A stretch of 11,019 nucleotides of DNA, from NCBI GenBank assembly GCA_023416195.1, contig JAEZID010000034.1:1-11019 (forward strand), in the 5' to 3' direction. The stretch comes from Pseudomonadota bacterium. Its GTDB lineage: Bacteria; Pseudomonadota; Alphaproteobacteria; Azospirillales; Azospirillaceae. The position numbers and the translations under genes were made by a program. A model generated the notes under the pieces. It saw only the letters and a list, made by a program, of their open reading frames with translations, ran no database searches and was not told where the DNA came from. Below, one piece after another: positions 1-5,817 of this stretch (positions are counted from its first letter, which is position 1; every line of letters starts with the position of its first letter).

Positions 1-314
1 TCCTCGAACCGGCCGAGACCGGCGAGGGCCGGATGCTCCTCCGGCGTCTCGTGGGCGGAGAGATCCAGGGCGAACAGCGGTTGCTCGCCCCACAAGCCGA
101 GGAAGACGGGATCGCCCCCAAAGCCCGAGTTGGCGGGAGTGAAGACCGCGCAGGGCGATTCGGCGGGACCGCCGACGAAGCTGCGCGCCCGCCACACGGG
201 AACGACCCGCGCCGCAGGCGAGGCCCAGGCTTCCGCCAGCCAGTCCTTGTCCTTGCGGCGGAACGCGGCGCGGTCGAGCGGAACGCCCGCGTAGATGTTG
301 GGTCGGTCGTGCAT
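1..314 (-). CDS. nudC: NAD(+) diphosphatase NudC, N-terminal part (cut at window edge)
   Basis: This minus-strand reading frame starts at ATG 314-312 and runs off the left edge, giving about 104 residues. The start reads MHDRPNIYAGVPLDRAAFRR, followed by a Trp-Leu pair, an ARVVPVWR stretch and a GLWGEQPLFALDLS stretch. This matches my recollection of the N-terminal NUDIX-like domain of NudC-type NADH/NAD+ pyrophosphatases, which hydrolyse NAD(H) to NMN(H) and AMP and, in some species, remove NAD caps from RNA. The zinc ribbon and the catalytic Nudix box lie further along and are outside the window, so activity cannot be judged. No strong Shine-Dalgarno sequence is visible before the ATG. It is divergent from hisN across a 133-bp spacer. 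Family assignment is likely but rests on the non-catalytic domain only. Confidence 0.72.
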   Translation of the reverse strand, partial: MHDRPNIYAGVPLDRAAFRRKDKDWLAEAWASPAARVVPVWRARSFVGGPAESPCAVFTPANSGFGGDPVFLGLWGEQPLFALDLSAHETPEEHPALAGLGRFE

Positions 315-383
315 GGGCGAGAAGCTGCCACAAGGCGGGGCGGCGCGGAAGTGCCCGCCAGGGCAATCCTCCACCTTTCCGGT

Positions 384-411
384 TTGCGACCGTCCCCCTC
401 GCGTTTAGGAT
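384..411 (+). promoter_or_regulatory. Candidate sigma-70 promoter for hisN
   Basis: TTGCGA (384-389) and TAGGAT (406-411) are separated by 16 nt. Each matches the housekeeping consensus at four of six positions. The -10 box lies about 36 nt before the hisN ATG, inside the divergent nudC-hisN spacer. No start-site data exist, and chance matches of this quality do occur. Confidence 0.33.
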
Positions 412-447
412 GCCGCTCCCTTCCCTCCCAAGCCGGCGGAGCCTGCC

Positions 448-1230
448 ATGACCGAGACCTGTCCCGCCCCCCTGGTGACGCTGGCGCAGCGTCTGGCCGA
501 CGCGTCCGGCCCCGTGGTGCGCCGGTATTTCCGCACGCCCGTGGCGGTGGACGACAAGGCCGATTCCTCGCCGGTCACCATCGCCGACCGCGAGGCCGAG
601 CGCGCCATCCGCGCCATCATCGAGGCCGAGCGCCCGGACGACGGCATCTATGGCGAGGAGTTCGGGACCAAGAACCTGGACGCCGAATGGGTGTGGGTCA
701 TCGACCCCATCGACGGCACCAAGTCCTTCATCACCGGCCGCCCGATCTTCGGCACGCTGATCGCGCTGCTGCACCGGGGCACGCCGGTGCTGGGCATCAT
801 CGACCAGCCGATCATCAACGACCGCTGGGTCGGCATTGCCGGCCAGCCGACCACCCACAACGGCCAGCCGGCCCACGTGCGCGCCTGCGCCGGGGGGCTG
901 GCCGCCGCGACTCTGGGCACCACATCGCCGGACCTGTTTCCGGGCACGGACGCCGATGGTTTCCGCCGGGTGGCGGGCCGGGCCAAGGTGTCGGTCTACG
1001 GCGGCGACTGCTACACCTACGGCCTGCTGGCGTCGGGTTACTATGATCTGGTCGTCGAGTCCGGGCTGAAGCTGTACGACTTCGCGGCGCTGGTGCCAGT
1101 GGTGACCGGGGCCGGCGGGCTGATGACCGACTGGCAGGGCAACCCACTGAACGCGAAGTCCGACGGCCGCGTGGTCGCCGCCGGCGATGCCCGCACCCAT
1201 CGTGAGACCCTGGCCGCCCTGGCTGGATGA
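448..1230 (+). CDS. hisN: Histidinol-phosphatase, inositol-monophosphatase family (HisN)
   Basis: The 260-aa protein has the Mg2+-dependent inositol-monophosphatase fold and most resembles the HisN branch, which dephosphorylates L-histidinol phosphate in the penultimate stage of histidine synthesis in the cytoplasm. Visible family motifs are the GEEFG metal-binding glutamate (E70), WVIDPIDGTKSF with the metal ligands D86 and D89 followed by G90-T91, and a late LKLYDFAAL segment carrying D211. SPVTIADREAE near residues 41-51 is the usual N-terminal motif. Length is normal for the family. The ATG at 448 has GGAG six nt upstream. The stop overlaps the next gene as ATGA, so the two are probably co-translated. 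No other his gene lies nearby. A broader inositol-1-phosphatase or 3'-phosphoadenosine phosphatase role cannot be excluded from sequence alone, but the GRPIFGTLIALL context after the motif favours HisN. Confidence 0.85.
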   Translation: MTETCPAPLVTLAQRLADASGPVVRRYFRTPVAVDDKADSSPVTIADREAERAIRAIIEAERPDDGIYGEEFGTKNLDAEWVWVIDPIDGTKSFITGRPIFGTLIALLHRGTPVLGIIDQPIINDRWVGIAGQPTTHNGQPAHVRACAGGLAAATLGTTSPDLFPGTDADGFRRVAGRAKVSVYGGDCYTYGLLASGYYDLVVESGLKLYDFAALVPVVTGAGGLMTDWQGNPLNAKSDGRVVAAGDARTHRETLAALAG

Positions 1231-1742
1231 GAAAAGACGACATGACCGCGATCCCCAAGCCCGAGCGTTCCGTTTTCGAGACCTCGCCGGAAAAGCTGCG
1301 CCCCTTCCTGCATTCGCTGGCCGACCGGGTGTCGGGCGGCTCCAACTGGATGGTGCGCAAGAAGACGGTCTGCGACCTGCTGCTGGGGCTGGACGCCTTC
1401 TTCGCCCTGCCGGCGGAGGAGCGGACGGCCCTGATGGGGCAAGGCGGCGAGGCGCCGGAGACCGACGACACCGGGCCGGCGGACTTCCGCAACGTGCTGC
1501 CGCTCTATGTCGGGGCGATCCTGGAAGGGCTGAACGAGGACGCCATCACCGGGCCGGAGCAGGCCGCCGTCTATATCCTGTCCATCCACCCGGAACACCA
1601 GAGCGCCGCCGAGGCTTGGATGCTGGCCGATCCGCGCAACGGCAAGGCGGTGCGCCGGCTGATGAAGGCCGACCGCCGCTACCGTCAGCTGATGGACCGC
1701 ATGGCCGACCATTGGAAGCGCACCGCGCGGAAGCTCGGCTGA
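1227..1742 (+). CDS. Conserved-looking hypothetical protein, 171 aa
   Basis: I do not recognise this protein. It is soluble by composition, with no signal peptide and no membrane segment. It looks largely helical, is rich in charged residues, and ends in a basic helix (roughly residues 144-171, with many Arg and Lys). The central part (about 60-90) is acidic and probably loop. The ATG at 1227 overlaps the hisN stop codon in an ATGA arrangement, which points to translational coupling and an operon with hisN. A second in-frame ATG at 1242 is a realistic alternative start, since a weak purine-rich stretch (GAGAAAAG) precedes it while 1227 has no Shine-Dalgarno of its own. Codon use matches its neighbours, which supports a real gene. 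Function is unknown; being beside hisN is not enough to infer one. Confidence 0.72.
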   Translation: MRKDDMTAIPKPERSVFETSPEKLRPFLHSLADRVSGGSNWMVRKKTVCDLLLGLDAFFALPAEERTALMGQGGEAPETDDTGPADFRNVLPLYVGAILEGLNEDAITGPEQAAVYILSIHPEHQSAAEAWMLADPRNGKAVRRLMKADRRYRQLMDRMADHWKRTARKLG

Positions 1743-1772
1743 GGCGCGGTCGGCGGAACAAGCGTGCGCCGG

Positions 1773-1786
1773 CGGAAGTTATTCCG
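1773..1786 (+). promoter_or_regulatory. Small inverted repeat over the ribosome-binding site of the DUF2243 gene
   Basis: CGGAA (1773-1777) and TTCCG (1782-1786) can pair around a GTTA loop two nt before the ATG at 1789. The left arm contains the only Shine-Dalgarno-like sequence (GGAAG) for that start, so a folded mRNA would mask it. The stem is only 5 bp, so any effect on translation is speculative. Confidence 0.25.
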
Positions 1787-1788
1787 TC

Positions 1789-2613
1789 ATGTCCACCAGC
1801 ACGATGTCCACCACCACGGCGCAGGGCGGGCCAGCGACCACGCCCACCGCACCGCTTGCATGGGCCGGGTATCTGCTGGGCTTCGGCCTGGGCGGCTTCT
1901 TCGATGGCATCCTGCTGCATCAGGTGCTGCAATGGCACCATCTGCTGACCGCGGTGGAGGGGGCCGCCTTTCAGGACATCCGTGTTCAAATCCTCGCGGA
2001 CGGCCTGTTTCACGTTCTCATGTACATCATCGCGGCGGGTGGCCTGTGGCTGCTGTGGCGTGGCCGCCGCCGCTTCGCCGAACCGGGCGCGGATCGTCTG
2101 CTCTTGGCGAACGCCCTGATCGGCTTCGGTGTCTGGCACATCCTCGACGGCATCCTGTCCCATTGGATTCTCGGCATTCACCGCATCCGCATGGACGTGG
2201 AGAACAAGCTGTTCTGGGATTTGCTGTGGTTCGTCGTCTTCGGCGTCGCGTTCGTCGCGGCGGGCTGGTGGCTCCGGCGCGGCGGGAGCGGGGGGAATTC
2301 CGGCGGATTCCGGCGGGCGGCGACTCCCATCGCCCTGACCCTGGCCGTCCTGATCGCCGGTCCCGTCGCCGCCCTGCCGCCGCCCGGCGTCACGACGGTC
2401 ATGGTGCTGTTCAAGCCGGGAACGACGCTGCCGGACAGGCTCGCAGCCGTGGCGGCCGTCGATGCCCGGATCCTGTGGCACGACCCTTCCGGCCAGCTCT
2501 GGGCCATTGACCTGAGCGCGAAACGGAGCCCGATGCAACTCTACCGGCATGGCGCGCTGCTGGTGAGCAATTCGCTTTTGCCCGTCGGCTGCTTCAACTG
2601 GTTCCGGGTCTGA
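1789..2613 (+). CDS. DUF2243 membrane protein with extra C-terminal domain
   Basis: The 274-aa inner-membrane protein begins with a Ser/Thr-rich tail, then has the DUF2243 region (about residues 24-165) with four hydrophobic segments near 25-45, 70-90, 103-122 and 142-162. Two copies of the pattern D-G-I-L-x-H-x-x-L-x-x-H occur, at 39-50 and 120-131, with further His at 51, 75 and 117. The family has no established biochemical role; the His pattern suggests metal or haem binding, which is my inference. A fifth hydrophobic segment (about 180-197) leads into a non-membrane domain of about 75 residues (200-274) that I cannot assign. It contains VMVLFKPGTTLPDRL, ILWHDPSGQLWAIDL and a closing LLPVGCFNWFRV. 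Family members are, as I recall them, usually much shorter. The start at 1789 is supported by GGAAG about 10 nt upstream; ATG 1804 is an alternative. Confidence 0.82.
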   Translation: MSTSTMSTTTAQGGPATTPTAPLAWAGYLLGFGLGGFFDGILLHQVLQWHHLLTAVEGAAFQDIRVQILADGLFHVLMYIIAAGGLWLLWRGRRRFAEPGADRLLLANALIGFGVWHILDGILSHWILGIHRIRMDVENKLFWDLLWFVVFGVAFVAAGWWLRRGGSGGNSGGFRRAATPIALTLAVLIAGPVAALPPPGVTTVMVLFKPGTTLPDRLAAVAAVDARILWHDPSGQLWAIDLSAKRSPMQLYRHGALLVSNSLLPVGCFNWFRV

Positions 2614-2620
2614 AGACCGT

Positions 2621-2648
2621 CCGGTTCTCCCGCCTTGGCGGGCACCGG
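2621..2648. terminator. Weak hairpin between the DUF2243 gene and the small convergent gene
   Basis: CCCGCC (2629-2634) pairs with GGCGGG (2637-2642), and flanking CCGG copies (2621-2624 and 2645-2648) can extend the structure. It sits eight nt after the DUF2243 stop codon, between two tail-to-tail genes, where a two-way transcription stop is expected. Neither strand has a T-run after the stem, so it would not be a classic intrinsic terminator. Confidence 0.3.
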
Positions 2649-2687
2649 ATGCTCGTTCCCATGGCCCCAAGCGGAGGAAAACCGGCT

Positions 2688-2801
2688 TTACGGAAGCAAC
2701 GACACGATCAGCAGGCCGAAATAGACGCCGATCACGAGGCCGAGGACAATTCCATAATCCTCGTCGGTCATCGGATTGGAATCGGGATCGAACTGCCGCA
2801 C
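2688..2801 (-). CDS. Predicted small single-pass membrane protein, 37 aa
   Basis: A minus-strand frame opens at GTG 2801-2799 and stops at TAA 2690-2688. GGAG lies seven nt before the GTG, ideal spacing, and an in-frame stop closes the frame seven codons upstream. The product has a polar, acidic N-terminus (RQFDPDSNPMTDEDYG) followed by about 20 uniformly hydrophobic residues (GIVLGLVIGVYFGLLIVSLL) ending in Pro. This is the pattern expected of a single membrane helix and would be unlikely in a random GC-rich frame. It lies downstream of the aqpZ terminator, so it probably has its own promoter, though I see no convincing one in 2802-2877. No family is recognised. The internal ATG at residue 11 is an alternative start, without a clear ribosome-binding site. 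Confidence 0.55.
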   Translation of the reverse strand: MRQFDPDSNPMTDEDYGIVLGLVIGVYFGLLIVSLLP

Positions 2802-2877
2802 GGGTGTACTCCGATTGTGTCAACGACCAGCTCAGAATAGCCGTTGACGCGCGCGGATTTTCCGTGACAAGCGCATG

Positions 2878-2909
2878 AAAAAGTGGCCGCGACCGGGGCG
2901 TCGCGGCCA
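2878..2909 (-). terminator. Rho-independent terminator of aqpZ
   Basis: Read on the minus strand, a 10-bp GC-rich stem (TGGCCGCGAC with its exact complement, 2909-2900 and 2893-2884) encloses a 6-nt loop. It is followed after one C by five T residues (2882-2878). It begins 35 nt after the aqpZ stop codon. Stem, loop and T-run together make this a textbook intrinsic terminator, the clearest in the window. Confidence 0.85.
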
Positions 2910-2944
2910 AGGCAATCAGGGAGAAGATGCATCAGGAGAACGGC

Positions 2945-3685
2945 TCAGGCGGAAGGCCGGGCCTCGCCGGTGATGGCAGGCTGGGGCGGCAGTTCCTCGG
3001 CCAGTAGCTTGTAGGCGAGACCGCCGAGAACGCCGCCGACGATGGGCGCCAGCCAGAACAGCCAGAGCTGCTGCAAGGCCCAGCCGCCGACGACCAGCGC
3101 CGGCCCGGTGCTGCGCGCCGGGTTCACCGACGTGTTGGTCACCGGGATGCTGATCAGGTGGATCAGCGTCAGCGCCAGCCCGATGGCCAGCGGAGCGAAG
3201 CCGGCGGGCGCGCGGCGGTCGGTGGACCCCAGGATGATGATCAGGAACATGAAGGTCAGGACGATCTCCGCCACCAGACCGGAGGTGAGGTTGTACCCGC
3301 CCGGCGAATGGGCGCCGTACCCGTTGGCGGCAAGCCCCTTCTCGGCCAGCGACCAGTCGGCCTTGCCGCTGGCAATGAGGTACAGCACCAACGCCGCCAG
3401 GAAGCCCCCGACCAGCTGGGCGATGACGTACGGCAGGATGTCCTTGGCCGGGAAACGCCCGCCGGCCCACAGCCCCACCGTCACCGCCGGGTTCAGGTGA
3501 CAGCCGGAGATGTGCCCGATGGAATAGGCCATCGTCAGCACCGTCAGCCCGAAGGCCAGCGCCACGCCGGCGAAGCCGATGCCCACCTCCGGAAAGGCGG
3601 CGGCCAGCACGGCGCTGCCGCAACCGCCGAACACCAGCCAGAAGGTGCCGATGAACTCGGCCGTCGTCCGCCGCACCATGGTCAT
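2945..3685 (-). CDS. aqpZ: Aquaporin Z, water channel
   Basis: The 246-aa inner-membrane protein is a very close match in pattern to E. coli AqpZ, a tetrameric water-selective channel important in osmotic response. Both NPA boxes are present (NPAVTVG at 65-71, NPARSTG at 188-194). By alignment from memory, the selectivity-filter residues of E. coli AqpZ (Phe43, His174, Thr183, Arg189) correspond to F45, H176, T185 and R191 here, so a water channel rather than a glycerol facilitator is expected. Other hallmarks are GTFWLVFGGCGSAVLA near the start and ALTLIHLISIPVTNTSVNPARS. The frame is open to an ATG at 3718, but the ATG at 3685 is chosen because GGAGG lies nine nt before it and the protein then starts like its relatives; ATG 3679 is a possible alternative. 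Transcribed divergently from yejA1, with its own terminator. The C-terminal tail past residue 230 is probably cytoplasmic. Confidence 0.94.
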   Translation of the reverse strand: MTMVRRTTAEFIGTFWLVFGGCGSAVLAAAFPEVGIGFAGVALAFGLTVLTMAYSIGHISGCHLNPAVTVGLWAGGRFPAKDILPYVIAQLVGGFLAALVLYLIASGKADWSLAEKGLAANGYGAHSPGGYNLTSGLVAEIVLTFMFLIIILGSTDRRAPAGFAPLAIGLALTLIHLISIPVTNTSVNPARSTGPALVVGGWALQQLWLFWLAPIVGGVLGGLAYKLLAEELPPQPAITGEARPSA

Positions 3686-3838
3686 GGCCGCCGCCCTCCG
3701 TTCGTGATCGCACATCACGGGGACACATGTTGCGTCCCGATGCGTTCATGCCAAAGGCCGTGCCTGTAACATACGGTTGCCTGCCGCCGGGCGGCGGCCG
3801 TGCTAAGCTGTCGCCCCTCACCACGGACAGGTCCGCCG
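3686..3838. other. Divergent spacer between aqpZ and yejA1
   Basis: This 153-bp stretch must hold promoters for both aqpZ (minus) and yejA1 (plus). It contains the aqpZ ribosome-binding site (GGAGG on the minus strand) and a GC-rich short palindrome around 3782-3795. I see no pair of -35 and -10 boxes good enough to call on either strand, and no clear operator repeat. Confidence 0.4.
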
Positions 3839-5677
3839 ATGCGTCGCATTCTCACCGCCTTCGCCGTTCCGATGCTGGCCGTTCTGACGCTGCCAATTTT
3901 GGGGGCGGCCGTTCCGGCCCACGCCGGCACCGTGACGGTCCACGCGCTGAAGCAGTTCGGGGAGCCGGAGTTCAAGCCGGGCTTCACCCACTTCCCGCAC
4001 GCCAATCCCGACGCGCCCAAGGGCGGGCAGCTGACCCTCGGCGCGCTGGGCAGCTTCGACAGCCTGAACTCCATCATCCTGCGCGGCGTGCGGCCGCGCA
4101 CGCTGGGGCTGATCTCCGACGCGCTGATGGTGCCCTCGGGCTGGGAGATGGACGCCGCCTACGGCGCGCTGGTGGAGACGGTGGAGCTGCCCGACGACAG
4201 GCGCTGGGCGGTGTTTCACCTGCGGAAGGAGGCCCGCTGGCACGACGGAGTGCCGGTGACGGCGGGCGACGTGGTGTTCGCCTGGGAGTCCGTCCAGGCG
4301 CACGGGGCGCCCTTCCTGAAGTCCTTCCTCGACCGCGTGGACACGGTGGAGGCGCTGGACGACCACCGGCTGAAGATCACGCTGACGACGACGAACGAGA
4401 TCAAGCCGATCATCGACTTTGCCCAGTCCATCGCGCCGCAGCCCAAGCACTGGTGGACGGCCAACGGGCGCGACATCTACAAGACGACGCTGGAACCGCC
4501 GCTGGGCAGCGGTCCCTACCGGATCAAGGCGGTCGATCCCGGCCGGTCGATCACCTACGAGCGGGTGGCGGACTATTGGGGCAAGGACCTGCCCACGGCG
4601 AAGGGCTTCAACAACTTCGACGTCGTGAAGGTGGACTATTACCGCGACGACGACGTGATGTTCGAGGCGTTCAAGGCCGGCGCCTACGACTTCCGCACCG
4701 AGAACCGGGCGCAGCGCTGGACCACCGGCTACGATTTCCCGGCCGCGAAGGACGGCCGCGTCGCGCGCGTCAGCGTGAAAAGCGAACTGCCGCTGGGCGC
4801 CCAGGGCTTCCGCCTGAACACCCGCCGCGCCAAGTTCGCCGACCCGCGCGTGCGCGAGGCGCTCGGCTACCTGTTCGATTTCGAGTGGATCCAGAAGAAC
4901 ATCCTGTACGGCCAGTATGTCCGGACCACCTCGAACTTCCCCAACTCCGACTTCGGGGCGAAGGGTCTGCCGACGCCGGCCGAGCTGGAGTTGCTGGAAC
5001 CCTTCCGGGGCAAGATCCCCGACGCCGTCTTCACCAAGGCCTATGAGCCGCCGAAGACCGACGGCAACGGCAACAACCGCGCGAACCTGCGCGAGGCGAC
5101 GCGCCTGTTCAAGGAGGCCGGCTGGGAGCTGAGGAACGGCCGGCTGACCAACGCGAAGACCGGCGAGGTCATGAGCATCGAGTTCCTCGACGGCTCCGGC
5201 GGGCTGGCGCGCGTGATCCAGCCCTACGTCGAGTCGCTGCGCAAGGTCGGCATCGACGCCTCCTACCGCATTGTGGACACCGCGCAGTACGAGTCGCGGA
5301 CTGACGATTTCGATTTCGACGTGGTGGTGGCGAATTTCAACTTCTTCACCCCGCCGGGGACGGAGCTGCGCAGCTATTTCGGCTCGGCGGCGGCGGACGT
5401 GAAGGGGTCGGCCAACTACGCCGGAATCAAGGAGCCGGCGGCGGATGCCATGATCGAACGGGCGCTGGCGGCCAAGGACCTGGCGTCGGTGCAGGCGGCG
5501 ACGCGGGCGCTGGACCGCGTGCTGCTGTGGGGATTCTACATGGTCCCGCACTACTACAACCCGGAAAGCTGGATCGCCTACAAGACCACGCTCGCCTTCC
5601 CCGAGAAGACGCCGAAATACGATCTGGACTTCCGCAACACCGGCTATCCGGCCGCGTGGTGGGAGAAGCGCGGTTGA
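3839..5677 (+). CDS. yejA1: Peptide ABC importer, periplasmic binding protein YejA (copy 1)
   Basis: The 612-aa protein belongs to the family 5 extracellular solute-binding proteins (the Opp/Dpp cluster), YejA branch. It should capture oligopeptides or peptide-like compounds in the periplasm and hand them to YejB/YejE; in E. coli the Yej system takes up microcin C. A Sec signal peptide is clear: MRR, a hydrophobic core to about residue 25, then AHA with cleavage expected after A29. YejA-type landmarks are HFPHANPDAPKGG (51-63), LGSGPYRI (222-229), VADYWGKDLP (243-252), YYRDDDVMFEAFKAG (267-281) and RALDRVLLWG (556-565). The ATG at 3839 is chosen over a GTG at 3800 because it puts the signal peptide at the N-terminus and has GGACAGG just upstream. 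It is paralogous to the next gene. The region about 495-525 (NFNFFTPPGTELRSYFG) and the tail differ most from the second copy. Confidence 0.92.
   Translation: MRRILTAFAVPMLAVLTLPILGAAVPAHAGTVTVHALKQFGEPEFKPGFTHFPHANPDAPKGGQLTLGALGSFDSLNSIILRGVRPRTLGLISDALMVPSGWEMDAAYGALVETVELPDDRRWAVFHLRKEARWHDGVPVTAGDVVFAWESVQAHGAPFLKSFLDRVDTVEALDDHRLKITLTTTNEIKPIIDFAQSIAPQPKHWWTANGRDIYKTTLEPPLGSGPYRIKAVDPGRSITYERVADYWGKDLPTAKGFNNFDVVKVDYYRDDDVMFEAFKAGAYDFRTENRAQRWTTGYDFPAAKDGRVARVSVKSELPLGAQGFRLNTRRAKFADPRVREALGYLFDFEWIQKNILYGQYVRTTSNFPNSDFGAKGLPTPAELELLEPFRGKIPDAVFTKAYEPPKTDGNGNNRANLREATRLFKEAGWELRNGRLTNAKTGEVMSIEFLDGSGGLARVIQPYVESLRKVGIDASYRIVDTAQYESRTDDFDFDVVVANFNFFTPPGTELRSYFGSAAADVKGSANYAGIKEPAADAMIERALAAKDLASVQAATRALDRVLLWGFYMVPHYYNPESWIAYKTTLAFPEKTPKYDLDFRNTGYPAAWWEKRG
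5499..5532 (+). repeat. 34-nt exact repeat shared by yejA1 and yejA2 (copy in yejA1)
   Basis: The 34 bases here are identical to 7451-7484 in yejA2. They encode the shared stretch TRALDRVLLWG in the C-terminal lobe, embedded in otherwise much more diverged sequence. This reflects the common origin of the two genes; conserved codons or past gene conversion could both explain the exact match. Confidence 0.85.
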
Positions 5678-5710
5678 GTCCCCTCTCCCGCCGGGGGCGG
5701 GAGAGGGGAT
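5678..5710. repeat. Strong palindrome after yejA1 (REP-like or mRNA-processing hairpin)
   Basis: CCCCTCTCCCGCC (5680-5692) is perfectly complementary to GGCGGGAGAGGGG (5696-5708) around a GGG loop; T5679-A5709 adds a fourteenth pair and G5678-T5710 a wobble. It begins directly after the yejA1 stop codon. No T-run follows on the plus strand (GGATCATTGG), so it is not a standard intrinsic terminator. Position and shape fit either a dispersed intergenic palindrome of the REP kind or a hairpin that protects the upstream mRNA end and lowers downstream read-through. Confidence 0.85.
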
Positions 5711-5727
5711 CATTGGCACCCTCCGCC

Positions 5728-5757
5728 TTGATTGTGCCATGGGTCGCCCCCTACCTT
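5728..5757 (+). promoter_or_regulatory. Possible secondary promoter for yejA2
   Basis: TTGATT (5728-5733) and TACCTT (5752-5757) are 18 nt apart in the yejA1-yejA2 spacer, about 60 nt before the yejA2 start. The -35 element is preceded by C (CTTGA), as is common in alphaproteobacteria; the -10 matches consensus at only three of six positions. It is weak evidence for separate transcription of yejA2. Confidence 0.25.
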
Positions 5758-5817
5758 ACCGGGACCGCGGCTTTCCAGACCGCACAGGGAACTTTGGCCA
5801 GGGGAACAGAGGGGCGC

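Noticed and set aside
33..1046. A 337-codon plus-strand frame overlapping nudC and hisN
   Set aside because: It has Arg/Gly/Pro/His-rich composition and is out of frame with hisN and antisense to nudC.
2745..2830. TTGACA-like box on the minus strand near 2824-2819, considered as a promoter for the small membrane gene
   Set aside because: No -10 element follows at a workable distance, and the box lies too close to the start codon.
2649..2840. A 63-codon plus-strand frame in the gap before aqpZ
   Set aside because: There is no ribosome-binding site and the product is polar and featureless. The minus-strand frame in the same place has a good ribosome-binding site and a membrane helix.
1546..2910. 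A 454-codon minus-strand frame across the DUF2243 gene
   Set aside because: The composition is that of an antisense shadow, and it conflicts with the DUF2243 gene, the small membrane protein frame and the aqpZ terminator.
3818..5740. A 640-codon open frame on the minus strand opposite yejA1
   Set aside because: It has Arg/Val/Gly-rich low-complexity composition and no family signal, and it is antisense to a clear solute-binding protein gene.
5527..5817. Upstream extension of yejA2 into the end of yejA1
   Set aside because: The frame is open but reads the palindrome and the yejA1 coding end out of frame. The ATG at 5818 has a ribosome-binding site and starts a proper signal peptide.
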